NCBI RefSeq assembly: GCF_905220975.1 | Contig: NZ_CAJNBK010000024.1 | Span: 1-64,000 of the forward strand | Source of the DNA: Paraburkholderia haematera | GTDB taxonomy: Bacteria > Pseudomonadota > Gammaproteobacteria > Burkholderiales > Burkholderiaceae | Direction: 5' to 3' | DNA: 64,000 nucleotides | In this document: in pieces, positions 51,986 to 61,324 of the stretch | How positions within the stretch are numbered: position 1 is the stretch's first letter | Layout: every line of letters begins with the position of its first letter | Program-made: the position numbers and the translations under genes | Notes under the pieces: model-generated | Told to the model about the DNA's origin: nothing | The model's input: the letters and a program-made list of their open reading frames with translations, nothing else | Databases searched by the model: none

Positions 51986-53002
51986 ATGAAAGCCGTAGGT
52001 CTCTATCGCTATTTGCCGATCGATCAAGCTGAGTCCCTGGTCGACGTCGATATTCCCCAACCTGAAGCCACTGGCCGTGACCTGCTGGTGAAGGTCGAAG
52101 CCATCTCCGTCAACCCGGTCGATACCAAGGTGCGCGCCCCCAAAGACACCGTCGAGAAAGCGCCGCGCGTGCTCGGTTGGGACGCTGCCGGCACCGTGGT
52201 GGCGGCCGGCCCGGACGTGACGCTGTTCAAGGTCGGCGACCCGGTGTTCTATGCGGGCAGCATTACGCGGCCGGGTGCGAATAGCGAGTTTCATCTGGTC
52301 GACGAGCGCATTGCCGGGCGCAAGCCGGCATCGCTCAATTTCACGCACGCGGCCGCCTTGCCGTTGACCGCAATCACGGCCTGGGAGGCGCTCTTCGACC
52401 GCCTCGGCGTGTCGCCGCAAGGCGCGGACGAAGGCCGCACCGTGCTGATCGTCGGCGGGGCGGGCGGGGTCGGCTCGATCGGCATCCAACTGGCCAAACA
52501 ACTGGCGAAACTCAAAGTGATCGCGACCGCCTCGCGTCCTGAATCGGCGAAGTGGGCAACGGAGTTGGGCGCGGATCATATCGTCGATCACTTCGGCGAT
52601 ATGCCCGCGCAGCTGAAAAAGCTCGGCATCGACCAGGTCGATTACGTGCTGATCTTCAACGATAGCGACCGGAATTTCCCTGCAGCCGCCGAAGTGATCA
52701 AGCCGCAGGGTGGCATTTGTTCGATTGTCGAAAACAGCCAGCCGGTGCCGGTCGAATTGCTGAAGGCGAAAAGCGCCGCGTTCCACTGGGAATTCATGTT
52801 CACGCGTTCGATGTTCGGCACGCCGGACATGATCGAGCAGCATAAGCTGCTGACCGAGGTGGCGCGTCTCGTCGATGCGGGCACGTTGCGCACGACGGTC
52901 GGCCAGGATCTCGGCAAGATCAACGCTGAGAATCTGCGCCGCGCGCATCGGCTGCTCGAAGACGGTCGCGCCATCGGCAAGCTGGTCCTGACGGGTTTCT
53001 AA
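51986..53002 (+). CDS. Zinc-type alcohol dehydrogenase-like (MDR) oxidoreductase
   Basis: 338-aa medium-chain dehydrogenase/reductase. N-terminal catalytic domain (MKAVGLYRYLPI; VEAISVNPVDTKVRAP; LGWDAAGTVVAAG), then the NADP fold with GGAGGVGSIGIQLAKQL near residue 156. Catalytic zinc cysteines are lacking, so it is the quinone-reductase-like subgroup despite the common name. Probably induced through the divergent LysR protein. ACAACAGGAGCC provides a ribosome site (AGGAG). Confidence 0.9.
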   Translation: MKAVGLYRYLPIDQAESLVDVDIPQPEATGRDLLVKVEAISVNPVDTKVRAPKDTVEKAPRVLGWDAAGTVVAAGPDVTLFKVGDPVFYAGSITRPGANSEFHLVDERIAGRKPASLNFTHAAALPLTAITAWEALFDRLGVSPQGADEGRTVLIVGGAGGVGSIGIQLAKQLAKLKVIATASRPESAKWATELGADHIVDHFGDMPAQLKKLGIDQVDYVLIFNDSDRNFPAAAEVIKPQGGICSIVENSQPVPVELLKAKSAAFHWEFMFTRSMFGTPDMIEQHKLLTEVARLVDAGTLRTTVGQDLGKINAENLRRAHRLLEDGRAIGKLVLTGF

Positions 53003-53292
53003 ACCGCGCAGGGTTTGCCGAGGGTTGGGTGTTGCTGTCAGATCGCACGCGCAGAAAACGCCTCATTGCAAGCGGGGTAACACCCGATTCGTATGAGGCG
53101 CGCGCGGCGCCGCTTGGCGGTAGACTGGTGGGGCATCATGCTAAAACAGTTGCGTGTCTCGCGGCTCGTCTGGCTGGGCCTTTACCCGGCGTCGATCAGG
53201 CATCATTCAGACTTCGGTCGGGCTTCGGTCAGGCGATGCACTGGCGGTAGCGCCAAAGCGAGCGCGCAACGGCACAACAACGAGGTGACAGT

Positions 53293-53844
53293 ATGAGCTT
53301 AAGCTTCAAACTCTCCGCCGTTTCAGTTGTCGCTTCTCTCGCATTCGGCATGCTCGTGACAGCGGCCCACGCGGCCACGCCGATCACGGTGACGTCGCAG
53401 TCCGCCCTCGACGGTCCGATTCGCTATACGGTCCGCGTCACGTCGAAACAGTTCGGCAATTCACAGGAAACGCGCACGATCCGCTCCGGCGAATCGGACG
53501 ACTTCACGTGGAAAACCGTGCCGCCTGGCGGCCCCGTGCCCGCAACGGATAGCTGCCCGAATTACTCGTCGCTCCCAACCGATACCAACGGCGCGATGAT
53601 TCGTCAGACGCAGATCCGCTTTGCACCGGTGGTTGCGAGTGACGGCACCGCGTCCGTGCAGTTGAGCTTCCAGGCGCAGACGCCGCACGGCGTGAAGACA
53701 GTGACGAGCGGCGGCAAAACGCTCAAGTGTCCGAACAACGTGTCCGTCAGCCAGATTGTGCGTTTTACGATGCCGACCAATGGCAGCACGAAAACGCTGA
53801 CGCTCAATGACGGCACCGAGGTGGCGGTCACCGCGAAACGTTGA
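53293..53844 (+). CDS. Secreted protein of unknown function (183 aa)
   Basis: A signal peptide (MSLSFKLSAVSVVASLAFGM..., cleavage near AAHA) is followed by a 155-residue beta-rich domain with two cysteines (DSCPNYSSLP; LKCPNN) that could form a disulfide. No catalytic motif and no family recognised. GAGGTGAC before the ATG serves as ribosome site. It stands alone: the preceding 290 bases hold no other supported gene, and fetB ends convergently 73 bases away. Confidence 0.75.
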   Translation: MSLSFKLSAVSVVASLAFGMLVTAAHAATPITVTSQSALDGPIRYTVRVTSKQFGNSQETRTIRSGESDDFTWKTVPPGGPVPATDSCPNYSSLPTDTNGAMIRQTQIRFAPVVASDGTASVQLSFQAQTPHGVKTVTSGGKTLKCPNNVSVSQIVRFTMPTNGSTKTLTLNDGTEVAVTAKR

Positions 53845-53917
53845 GGGTTGCGCGGCGTAAAGGGTGAACAGATAGCGAACACGCGACGCAAGCCGCGTCG
53901 CGCGTCTGTTTGTCCCT

Positions 53918-54724
53918 TCAACGCTGGGTTGAGGGCCGCTCGACCAGCCGTGCTGACAGAAACCGGTGCTCCGCCGAGAAGACCCGGCGATACGTGAGCA
54001 GCACCGCGCCCACGGTCCCCAAGGCCGACGCCGCCGCGATCAGGAACATGATCACGATCTGATAGCGCACCGCCTGCAAGGGCGACTGACCCGCCAGCAC
54101 CTGCCCCGTCATCATGCCGGGCAAACTCACCACGCCGACCACGGCCATCTGATTCAGCGTGGGCATCATGCCCGCGCGCACCGCCTGGCGCGCCGGCGCC
54201 TGCGCCGCTTCCCAACGGGTCGCGCCGAGCGCGAGCGCCATGTCCACACGGTCACGCCGCGCGGTCAATTCCTCGGTCATCCGTTCGATACCGAGCGACA
54301 CGCCGGTCAGCGTGTTGCCGAGGATCATGCCGAGAATCGGAATCGCATACTGCGGCTCGTACCAGGGGTGAATGCGGATCACGACGAAGAGTCCAACCGC
54401 GGCCACCAGCCACGAACTCACCCAGATCGACAGCACACTGTCCAGACGCTGGCCCGCATAGGTGCGGCTGCCGCGCTGCGCGCCCGCGAAGCCGGCGATC
54501 AGCGTCATCACGACCATCAAGGGCAGCACCACGAACCAGTGGTCGTAGCGGAACACCCAGCCCAGCACATAGCCGATCGCCAGCAACTGCACGACGGTGC
54601 GTAGCGCCGCCCACGCCAGCTTGCGTTCGAGATCCAGCTTGAGCGCCACCGACACGACACCGTTCACCACGATCAGCAACGCGGCGATTGCGACGTCCCA
54701 GAGACTCAGGTTTTGCAATGTCAT
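53918..54724 (-). CDS. fetB: FetB/YbbM-type (UPF0014) ABC transporter permease
   Basis: 268-aa inner-membrane permease of the UPF0014 family; in E. coli FetAB exports iron and protects against peroxide. Features: about seven helices, ERKLAWAALRTVVQLLAIGYVL (in two halves), GMILGNTLTGVSLGIERM and GVVSLPGMMTGQVLAGQSP. The start at ATG 54724 overlaps the fetA stop by four bases (ATGA), so fetA and fetB are one operon. Iron as substrate is inferred from E. coli. Confidence 0.92.
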   Translation of the reverse strand: MTLQNLSLWDVAIAALLIVVNGVVSVALKLDLERKLAWAALRTVVQLLAIGYVLGWVFRYDHWFVVLPLMVVMTLIAGFAGAQRGSRTYAGQRLDSVLSIWVSSWLVAAVGLFVVIRIHPWYEPQYAIPILGMILGNTLTGVSLGIERMTEELTARRDRVDMALALGATRWEAAQAPARQAVRAGMMPTLNQMAVVGVVSLPGMMTGQVLAGQSPLQAVRYQIVIMFLIAAASALGTVGAVLLTYRRVFSAEHRFLSARLVERPSTQR

Positions 54725-55476
54725 TGGCCGAGCTCCTGATGCGCGGGCGTCGCCACGGATTCGTCGAGCACACCGGCGCGCATCGTGAGATGCCGCGCGC
54801 TCATGCGCGCGGCTTGGGCTGGATCGTGCGATACCCACATCGACGCATGCCGGCCGGGATCGGCCGCGAACCACGCATGCACCAGAGCCTCGATCGCGCG
54901 CGACGACTCCGGGTCGAGCGAAGCGGTGGGTTCATCCAGCAGCAGCACTTCGGGTGCGAGTTGCAGCACGCGAATCAACGCAGTGATCTGCGCTTCTCCA
55001 CCGGACAACTCGCTCGCACGTTTGTCCAGAAAATCGTCGCCGCGGCCGGCCTGGGCGGCGAGACTCGCCGCGCGAGCGCGATCGAAACGCACGTCGCGAT
55101 AGGTGCGCAATTCGAACGGGTAACGCAGATTGTCTTCGACGCTGCCGTCGAGCAGCGCGGGCCGCTGCCGGATATACGCGACGTTGCGCCGGTAGCGCGG
55201 AATAGCGGCGCGCTCGACCGGCGCGCCATGCCACATGATGCGTCCGGCATCGAGCGGATCGAGCAGGGCGAGGGCACGCAGAAACACGCTCTTGCCGGAG
55301 CCCGATGGCCCGGTGACCGCGACGCGGTCGCCGGCGCAGAGGGCGAAGGTCGTCGGTTGCAGCAGGGTCTGCCCGCGCAATGCATCGCGCCGGGCGATGC
55401 CGTCGGCGAGAACGAAGGGAACATCGGTCATGAGTGGGATCGTGGTGGATTTTTGCGTGGATTCGGCGGCCGCCAT
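54721..55476 (-). CDS. fetA: FetA-type ABC transporter ATP-binding protein
   Basis: 251-aa ABC ATPase: Walker A GPSGSGKS, Q-loop RQRPALL, signature ELSGGEAQ, Walker B EVLLLDEPTASLD and H-loop VSHD. It powers the FetB permease encoded next, with which it overlaps by four bases. I start at ATG 55476 (AAGGA eight bases upstream); ATG 55431 (MTDVPFVLADG) is the next candidate and nearer to the usual family length. The longer frame upstream runs into the AsmA promoter region. Confidence 0.9.
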   Translation of the reverse strand: MAAAESTQKSTTIPLMTDVPFVLADGIARRDALRGQTLLQPTTFALCAGDRVAVTGPSGSGKSVFLRALALLDPLDAGRIMWHGAPVERAAIPRYRRNVAYIRQRPALLDGSVEDNLRYPFELRTYRDVRFDRARAASLAAQAGRGDDFLDKRASELSGGEAQITALIRVLQLAPEVLLLDEPTASLDPESSRAIEALVHAWFAADPGRHASMWVSHDPAQAARMSARHLTMRAGVLDESVATPAHQELGQ

Positions 55477-55616
55477 GACATTCCTTGACGTTTCCAGGGC
55501 CAGTAATCTGTGCCGGAACGGCGCGGCATGATAAAACGACACCTTATTAGATAACACTAACAGGCACGATACGTGCTGCCCCAATGCACAACGAAGAACA
55601 AAGGCGGAGCTTCTCA

Positions 55617-58103
55617 ATGGCGGTGTCGCACACGATCGGAGGACGGATAGGAAAAATCATCGCATGGCTGATGGCGATCATCGTCATTCTGATGGCTGCG
55701 CTGACAATTTTTATTCTGACCTTTGACTGGAATCGGGCCCGGCCTTACATCAACGACAAAGTCACACAAGCGATCGGCCGGCCTTTCGCGATCAACGGCG
55801 ATCTGAAAGTCGGGTGGCAGCGCCCGGTTGGCGAGACCGGCTGGCGGGGTTGGGTGCCCTGGCCGCGTTTTTCGGCGGCCAGTATCGCGGTAGGCAATCC
55901 CGACTGGACCCGGCAGCCGCACTTCGCGACGCTCGACGAGATCGACTTCGAGGTCAAGGTTCTGCCGCTGCTCGCGCACGACATTGTGATTCCCGCGATC
56001 AATCTCGTGAATCCGTCGGTCGACCTCGAACGACTGCTCGATGGGCGCAACAACTGGACTTTCAAACTGGCGTCTTCCAGCGGGCCCTCCGAATGGAAGC
56101 TCGATCTGCACGACATCGCGTTTGCCAAGGGCAATATCGCGCTGTCCGATCAGCAGAAGAAGGTCGAGATGCAGATGGTCATCGACACGCTCGGCCAGCC
56201 GATCCCGATCGGCGAGGCGATGAAGCAGCAGGAGGCGGCGTCGCGCAATGCGTCGGCGGAGGCGGTCGGCAAGGCGGGCGCGAGCAAGCTCGCCGCCCAG
56301 GCTAACGCACAGGCTGCGTCGGAAGCGGCAGCGGCTTCCGCAGCGGCTGCAGCGGTCGCTTCGTCGACGGAGGTCACCGCTTCGGGCGCGACAGCGGCGA
56401 ATGGCGCGTCGGGTGCGGTGGCTGCCAGTGGTTCGAACGGTGCAAGCCAAGGTGCGAAAGGAGGGGCAAGCGGCGCGGCGGTAGCGTCGGCGTCGAGCGC
56501 CGCCGAGGCAGGCACGGCGAACGGTGCGAAGCCGGAGATCCCCCCTTACGCGATCGGTTGGAGCGTGAAGGGTACCTACAACAAGACGCCGGTGTCCGGT
56601 AGCGGCAAGGTAGGCGGCGTGCTGGCGTTGCAGGACGCTAACCGGCCGTTCCCGGTGCAGGCCGACGTGAAGGCCGGCGATCTGCGGGTCGGTCTCGTGG
56701 GCACGATCACCGATCCCGCGCATCTTGCAGCGGTCGATTTGCGCCTCTGGCTGCAAGGCAACAGCCTCGGGCGGTTGTACGCGCTGACGGGCGTGACCTT
56801 GCCGGAGACGCCGCCGTATGCGACCGACGGGCGTCTCGTCGGCCAGTTCAAGTCCGGCGGGAACGTATTCAAGTACGAAAACTTTACGGGCCGGGTGGGC
56901 GGCAGCGATCTGAACGGCTCGCTGACCTACACGGCACGTGAGCCGCGTCCCCTGTTGCAGGGCGAACTGGTATCGCATCTGCTGCAATTCGCCGATCTGG
57001 CGCCGGTCATCGGCGCGGACTCGGCAGCCAGTAAGGCGAAGCGCGGCGACGCGACGGCGCAACCGGGCAATAAAGTGCTGCCGGTGGAAGAATTCCGCAC
57101 GGACCGATGGCAGGCGATCGACGCCGACGTGAAGTTCACGGGGCGCCGCATCGTCAAGGACGCCAACCTGCCGATCACGGACTTGTACGCGCACATCGTG
57201 ATGACCGGCGGCGTGCTGTCGCTCGAGCCACTGAAGTTCGGCGTGGCGGGCGGTTCGTTGTCGTCCGAAATTCATCTGGATGGCAGCACGACGCCGCTAA
57301 AAGGCCGTTTCGCGACGTCGGCGCGGCATCTGAAGCTCAAACAGTTGTTTCCGAACTTCAAGACGATGCAGAACGCGCTAGGTGAAATCAACGGCGACGC
57401 CGCGCTGAGCGCGACCGGCAATTCGCCGGCGGCGTTGGCCGCGACGTCGAACGGCGAGGTGAAGGCGTTGATCACCGAGGGCGCGGTGAGCCGCCTCCTG
57501 ATGGAAGCCGCGGGGCTGAACGTGGCGAACGTGGTGTATGAAAAGCTGTTTGCCAATCGCGACGTGAAGATCAACTGCGCGGCGGCGGATTTTGTCGCGA
57601 CGAACGGGGTGCTGGATTCGCGCGTCTTCGCGCTCGACACGGATGACGCGGTGATCAACATTGACGGCAATGTGAATCTACGCGACGAATCGATGGATCT
57701 TGGCGTCCATCCGCATACCAAGGGTTTCCGGGTGTTTTCGCTGCGCTCGCCGCTTTACGTCAAGGGGACGTTCAAGGATCCGCATGTGGGGGTGAATGCA
57801 ACCGCGCTGGCGTTGCGAGGTGGCGCCGTTGTCGCGCTCGGGTTGATCAATCCGTTTGCGGCGCTGATTCCGCTGCTTGCCCCGAGCAATAACAAACCGC
57901 TGCCGTGCGGACAGTTGCTGTCACAGATTCGTCAGGCGCCGAGCGCACCGCCGCCGGGCGTGAAGGAGCAACCCAAGGCGGCCATTTCCCTCGACGGCGC
58001 GCCGCTCAACAAGCCTTCCACTGGCGCTCGCGCGCCCGCAGGCGCGGACAAGAAGCCTGCGGCCATGTTGCCGGCCACGGCGGCCGAATATAAGGGGAGT
58101 TGA
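55617..58103 (+). CDS. AsmA-family envelope protein
   Basis: 828-aa AsmA-family protein: one N-terminal transmembrane helix (IIAWLMAIIVILMAALTIFI), then periplasmic repeating beta-groove domain with DLKVGWQRPVGETGW at the start and the conserved C-terminal half (PLKFGVAGGSLSSEIHLDGS; GEVKALITEGAVSRLLMEAAG). AsmA-like proteins are thought to carry phospholipids across the periplasm. A linker of about 100 Ala/Ser/Gly residues (roughly 200-305) interrupts it. I start at ATG 55617, with GGAG eight bases upstream; ATG 55584 adds eleven residues. The tail beyond residue 775 is Pro/Ala/Lys-rich. Confidence 0.88.
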   Translation: MAVSHTIGGRIGKIIAWLMAIIVILMAALTIFILTFDWNRARPYINDKVTQAIGRPFAINGDLKVGWQRPVGETGWRGWVPWPRFSAASIAVGNPDWTRQPHFATLDEIDFEVKVLPLLAHDIVIPAINLVNPSVDLERLLDGRNNWTFKLASSSGPSEWKLDLHDIAFAKGNIALSDQQKKVEMQMVIDTLGQPIPIGEAMKQQEAASRNASAEAVGKAGASKLAAQANAQAASEAAAASAAAAAVASSTEVTASGATAANGASGAVAASGSNGASQGAKGGASGAAVASASSAAEAGTANGAKPEIPPYAIGWSVKGTYNKTPVSGSGKVGGVLALQDANRPFPVQADVKAGDLRVGLVGTITDPAHLAAVDLRLWLQGNSLGRLYALTGVTLPETPPYATDGRLVGQFKSGGNVFKYENFTGRVGGSDLNGSLTYTAREPRPLLQGELVSHLLQFADLAPVIGADSAASKAKRGDATAQPGNKVLPVEEFRTDRWQAIDADVKFTGRRIVKDANLPITDLYAHIVMTGGVLSLEPLKFGVAGGSLSSEIHLDGSTTPLKGRFATSARHLKLKQLFPNFKTMQNALGEINGDAALSATGNSPAALAATSNGEVKALITEGAVSRLLMEAAGLNVANVVYEKLFANRDVKINCAAADFVATNGVLDSRVFALDTDDAVINIDGNVNLRDESMDLGVHPHTKGFRVFSLRSPLYVKGTFKDPHVGVNATALALRGGAVVALGLINPFAALIPLLAPSNNKPLPCGQLLSQIRQAPSAPPPGVKEQPKAAISLDGAPLNKPSTGARAPAGADKKPAAMLPATAAEYKGS

Positions 58104-58175
58104 CGGTTTTCTGCTTTGCCTGCGGACGTGCGGAGTTCGACCTTCAGCGCCGATAAAGGAAAGGAAACAAAAGAA

Positions 58176-58625
58176 CTACCTTAACGAGCGCGGAGCGGCG
58201 TCCCCTGCAGCGTCCTGCCTGCGAACCCCTCGCCGGGCGCCGCCAACGCGGGTGGCGCCAAACTCCATCAGGATCTTGCCCCTGGCGCGGCTGGCAAAGA
58301 CCAGGAATCCAAACCCGTCGGCTTCGTACCAATATCCGCCGTTCTCGAGCCCATCGAGCGGTTGCTCCAGCGCATTGGTAATGGATTCGATACAACGCCG
58401 CCGCAATTCGGCGGGCGCGGGATAGGGGGGCTGTGCGCCTCGCACGCTGCACAGAAGAACGTCGAGTCCGGGCAGCACATGTGCGTAGAGCACCGGCTCG
58501 TCCTGAGCGCGGGCGCGCGCAATTTTGGTATCGAGCTGACCGAACGGCTTGAAATGCCGTAGTACCGCGAGGAACGACTCATCGCCGTCCACCTTCGCGC
58601 GCCTACGCTTTTTCGGGAAGGACAT
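58176..58625 (-). CDS. Conserved-looking protein of unknown function (149 aa)
   Basis: Small basic protein beginning MSFPKKRRRAKVDGDESFLA. The centre has hydrophobic-aromatic stretches (VLYAHVLPGLDVLLCSVRG; GYWYEADGFGFLVFASRARG) typical of a folded domain; the C terminus is Arg/Gly/Ala-rich. I do not recognise the family and see no catalytic motif or signal peptide. ATG 58625 is preceded by AGGCG; the frame runs upstream without a better start. A TGCTATAAA extended -10 (58716 to 58708, minus strand) is suitably placed. Confidence 0.6.
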   Translation of the reverse strand: MSFPKKRRRAKVDGDESFLAVLRHFKPFGQLDTKIARARAQDEPVLYAHVLPGLDVLLCSVRGAQPPYPAPAELRRRCIESITNALEQPLDGLENGGYWYEADGFGFLVFASRARGKILMEFGATRVGGARRGVRRQDAAGDAAPRSLR

Positions 58626-59076
58626 AAAAATTCGCCTGAAAAAGAATTGCAAGAAACGCAGCGTCCTCATGCGACAACTCCCGGCTTCGCGCGCCGCACG
58701 TCGATCTTTTATAGCATACGACAAGGCCGGATTCACGGTGATTCGACGTCTACGCCGTTCCACCGCCTCCCGCACGAATCATGCCGAACCGCCTCGCCGC
58801 GCGCTTTCGCTTCCCAGCACATCTGTCTCCATCATAGACTCACGCGCCGCCGAAAAAACACCTCGTACTAATAAAAAAGTCATTTTTGTGTGGGCGAGCG
58901 CATCTTGCCGCTACGTTGAAATATCTCACATTCACGTCGATAATGGCCCGTCCGGCTGCACTGCGGCGTGCCTGCCAGTCTTGCACCGCAACAGACCGCC
59001 CGCGTCGCGAGGTGAGGCGCGCGGCCTGTGCAGGACGGGCAGGCATACCGCTGCTTGAACGACCCTTCGGGCGAAC
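58626..59076. other. Intergenic region before the signalling cassette
   Basis: No gene supported. It contains, on the minus strand, the TGCTATAAA element (58708-58716) for the 149-aa gene, an A/T-rich patch near 58850-58890, and the large inverted repeat listed separately just before the kinase gene. A plus-strand promoter for the kinase is not obvious. Confidence 0.45.
58969..59045. repeat. Large inverted repeat in the kinase leader
   Basis: TGCCTGCCAGTCTTGCAC (58969-58986) and GTGCAGGACGGGCAGGCA (59028-59045) match as inverted repeats at 16 of 18 positions. The 41-base loop is GC-rich and contains further pairing. It ends 31 bases before the histidine kinase ATG and could form a hairpin in its mRNA. 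Confidence 0.75.
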
Positions 59077-60687
59077 ATGAAACTATTCACCAAGGGTCTG
59101 CTGCTGATTGCGGTGCCGAGCGCGGTCGAGCTGGCGCTTCTGGGCGTCGTCTTCGATACCCAGGAGCAAACAGCACAGGCCGCGCAGTGGGTCAGCAACA
59201 GCAAGCAGGTCCTTTATCAGTCGTCGGCCATTGTCGATCCGCTGCTGCGTCAGGCCGCGCGGGTCCGCACGGGCATGGTCGTCGGCGACCCGTCGTTAAT
59301 CGACCGCCACACTGTATGGGTCGATCTCGGCGACCGGCTTTCGAATCTCGAAGCACTGGTGGCCGATACGCCGCAACAGGTCAAGCGCGTGCACAAGATG
59401 CAACAGGCGATCGAGGCGTATCACGCGCAGGCCGCAAGGATCTCGCAGGCGCTGCATGCGGGCCAAAGCCTGAATTCGTTTGCCGCGCAGGATACCGGCG
59501 CGCTCCCCCAGCAGATCGCGCTGTTTCGCGATCAACTCGCCGCGTTCAGTAGCGAGGCCTCGCGGCTCGACGCCGAGCGCGGGGCGGCGCTGGCACGGCG
59601 CCATGAACGCCAGCAATACGCGCTGATCGCCGCGGTGCTGGGATCGATGCTGATCTGGGCGGTTACCGCCGTGGTGTTTGCGCGCAGCATCGGCCGGCGG
59701 CTGGAAGTATTGACAGGCAACGCCGAACGTCTGGGCCGTGGGCGGGAGCTCGCGGCACGGCTGTCCGGCAGCGACGAAATTGCCGAACTCGACGCGGTGC
59801 TGCACCAGACGGGCGCGCGCCTGCGCGCGGCCGAGGGCGAGCAGGCTATGCTGAAAGCGCGGCTCGAAGCACGTGCGCGGGAACTGGCGAGTGTGAACGA
59901 AGAGCTGCGCCAGGAGACGCAAGACAACGAAATGTTCATCTACAGCGTGTCGCACGATCTACGCTCGCCGTTGGTGAATCTGCAAGGCTTTTCGAAAGAA
60001 TTGCAGGTGTCGTGCGACGAACTGGACAGCATCGTCGAGGCGGCGAAACTGCCGGAGGCCGAACATCGGCGGATGGTGCATATCCTCGACGGCGACGTGC
60101 GCGAGTCTCTGCAATATCTGCGCAGCGCGGTGACGCAGGCGGCGGCGATCATCGACGCGCTATTGCGGATTTCGCGTGCCGGCCGGCTCGAATACCAGTG
60201 GCAGCGGGTGAGCGTCGGGCGGGTGGTGGGCCGTGTGGTCGACGCGCTGCAGGGCGCGATCAAGCAGCGTGCGGCCGTGGTCACCGTGCGCGAGTTACCG
60301 CCCGCATGGGGCGATCCAGGCGCGATCGAACAGATTTTCAGCAACCTGGTCGGTAATGCGCTCAATTATCTCGACCCGGCACGCAATGGGCGCATCGAGA
60401 TTGGCACGCTGGAGCCGGAACCGGTCGACGAGACGGAGCCGCTCGCGTTGCGCACGCGCACTTATTATGTGCGCGACAACGGCCTCGGGATTCCGGCGGC
60501 GTATATGTCGAAAGTGTTCCGCGCGTTTCAGCGTTTGCATGGCGACGTCGCCAACGGTGACGGCGTTGGCCTCGCGGTGGTGCGGCGCATGGTGGAGCGG
60601 CATGGCGGGCGCGTTTGGGTCGAGTCGGCAGAAGGCGCGGGATCGACCTTTTTCGTCGTGTTGCCGGAACAGCCTGCGCGCAATTGA
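59077..60687 (+). CDS. Membrane sensor histidine kinase
   Basis: 536-aa kinase: a transmembrane helix (about 5-25), a periplasmic helical sensor of about 150 residues resembling CHASE3 (AQWVSNSKQVLYQSSAIVDPLL), a second helix near 185-205, HAMP-like linker, coiled coil, HisKA with SVSHDLRSPL (His293), and HATPase (IFSNLVGNALNYLD; VRDNGLGI; GDGVGLAVVRRMVE). ATG 59077 is the likely start. Two response-regulator genes follow at once (78 and 79 bases), so it probably signals to them. The stimulus is unknown. Confidence 0.9.
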   Translation: MKLFTKGLLLIAVPSAVELALLGVVFDTQEQTAQAAQWVSNSKQVLYQSSAIVDPLLRQAARVRTGMVVGDPSLIDRHTVWVDLGDRLSNLEALVADTPQQVKRVHKMQQAIEAYHAQAARISQALHAGQSLNSFAAQDTGALPQQIALFRDQLAAFSSEASRLDAERGAALARRHERQQYALIAAVLGSMLIWAVTAVVFARSIGRRLEVLTGNAERLGRGRELAARLSGSDEIAELDAVLHQTGARLRAAEGEQAMLKARLEARARELASVNEELRQETQDNEMFIYSVSHDLRSPLVNLQGFSKELQVSCDELDSIVEAAKLPEAEHRRMVHILDGDVRESLQYLRSAVTQAAAIIDALLRISRAGRLEYQWQRVSVGRVVGRVVDALQGAIKQRAAVVTVRELPPAWGDPGAIEQIFSNLVGNALNYLDPARNGRIEIGTLEPEPVDETEPLALRTRTYYVRDNGLGIPAAYMSKVFRAFQRLHGDVANGDGVGLAVVRRMVERHGGRVWVESAEGAGSTFFVVLPEQPARN

Positions 60688-60765
60688 GTTGTGAAAGGCA
60701 CCGGGAGAACCGGTGGGGACAGTTAAAGACACAATGCAAAAACAGATCGTCAGCACGGAGGACAT

Positions 60766-61245
60766 ATGAGTCACGGGGAATCGGTCAGTATCGTGCTGAT
60801 CGAAGATGATGACGGTCACGCCACACTGGTCGAGCGCAATTTGCGCCGTGCCGGTATTTCGAACGGCTTCGTGCGCTTTCGCGATGGCCAGCAGGCACTC
60901 GATTATTTCTTCGGCCCGGCACCGGCGGACGCTGCGTCCAGCCCTTATCCGCCTCGCGAAGATCTGACGAATTTCGTCGTGCTGCTCGACCTGAAAATGC
61001 CGCGCGTGGATGGCTTCGAGGTACTGCGGCGTCTTAAGGATTCGCCCCAGACAGCCGCGGTGCCCGTGATCGTGCTGACCACGACCGACGATCCGCGCGA
61101 AATCGCGCGCTGCTACGAGCTCGGCTGCAACGTCTATATCACCAAGCCGGTCGAATATGACGCGTTCATCGAAGCCGTGCGCCGTCTCGGCTTCTTCCTG
61201 CAGGTAGTCAAGCTGCCGCCGGGCCACCGGTTGGCCGCGCCGTGA
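60766..61245 (+). CDS. Single-domain response regulator (Rcp1/CheY-like)
   Basis: 159-aa receiver with no output domain. It has the acidic pair IEDDDGH, the phosphoacceptor Asp75 in VVLLDLKMPRVDGFEVL, Thr in VLTTTDD and Lys in ITKPVEYD. A loop around residues 45-65 (FFGPAPADAASSPYPPRED) is longer than in CheY and typical of Rcp1-like regulators, which work through phosphorelay or protein contact. GGAGG lies a few bases upstream of the ATG. It lies between the two kinase genes. Confidence 0.92.
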   Translation: MSHGESVSIVLIEDDDGHATLVERNLRRAGISNGFVRFRDGQQALDYFFGPAPADAASSPYPPREDLTNFVVLLDLKMPRVDGFEVLRRLKDSPQTAAVPVIVLTTTDDPREIARCYELGCNVYITKPVEYDAFIEAVRRLGFFLQVVKLPPGHRLAAP

Positions 61246-61324
61246 CGAAAAGTTCATGTGAAGGCGCGCCGAAAGCGGCCCATGACAAGATAGCCACACC
61301 AGACCTACCCAAAGAAGACTTTGC

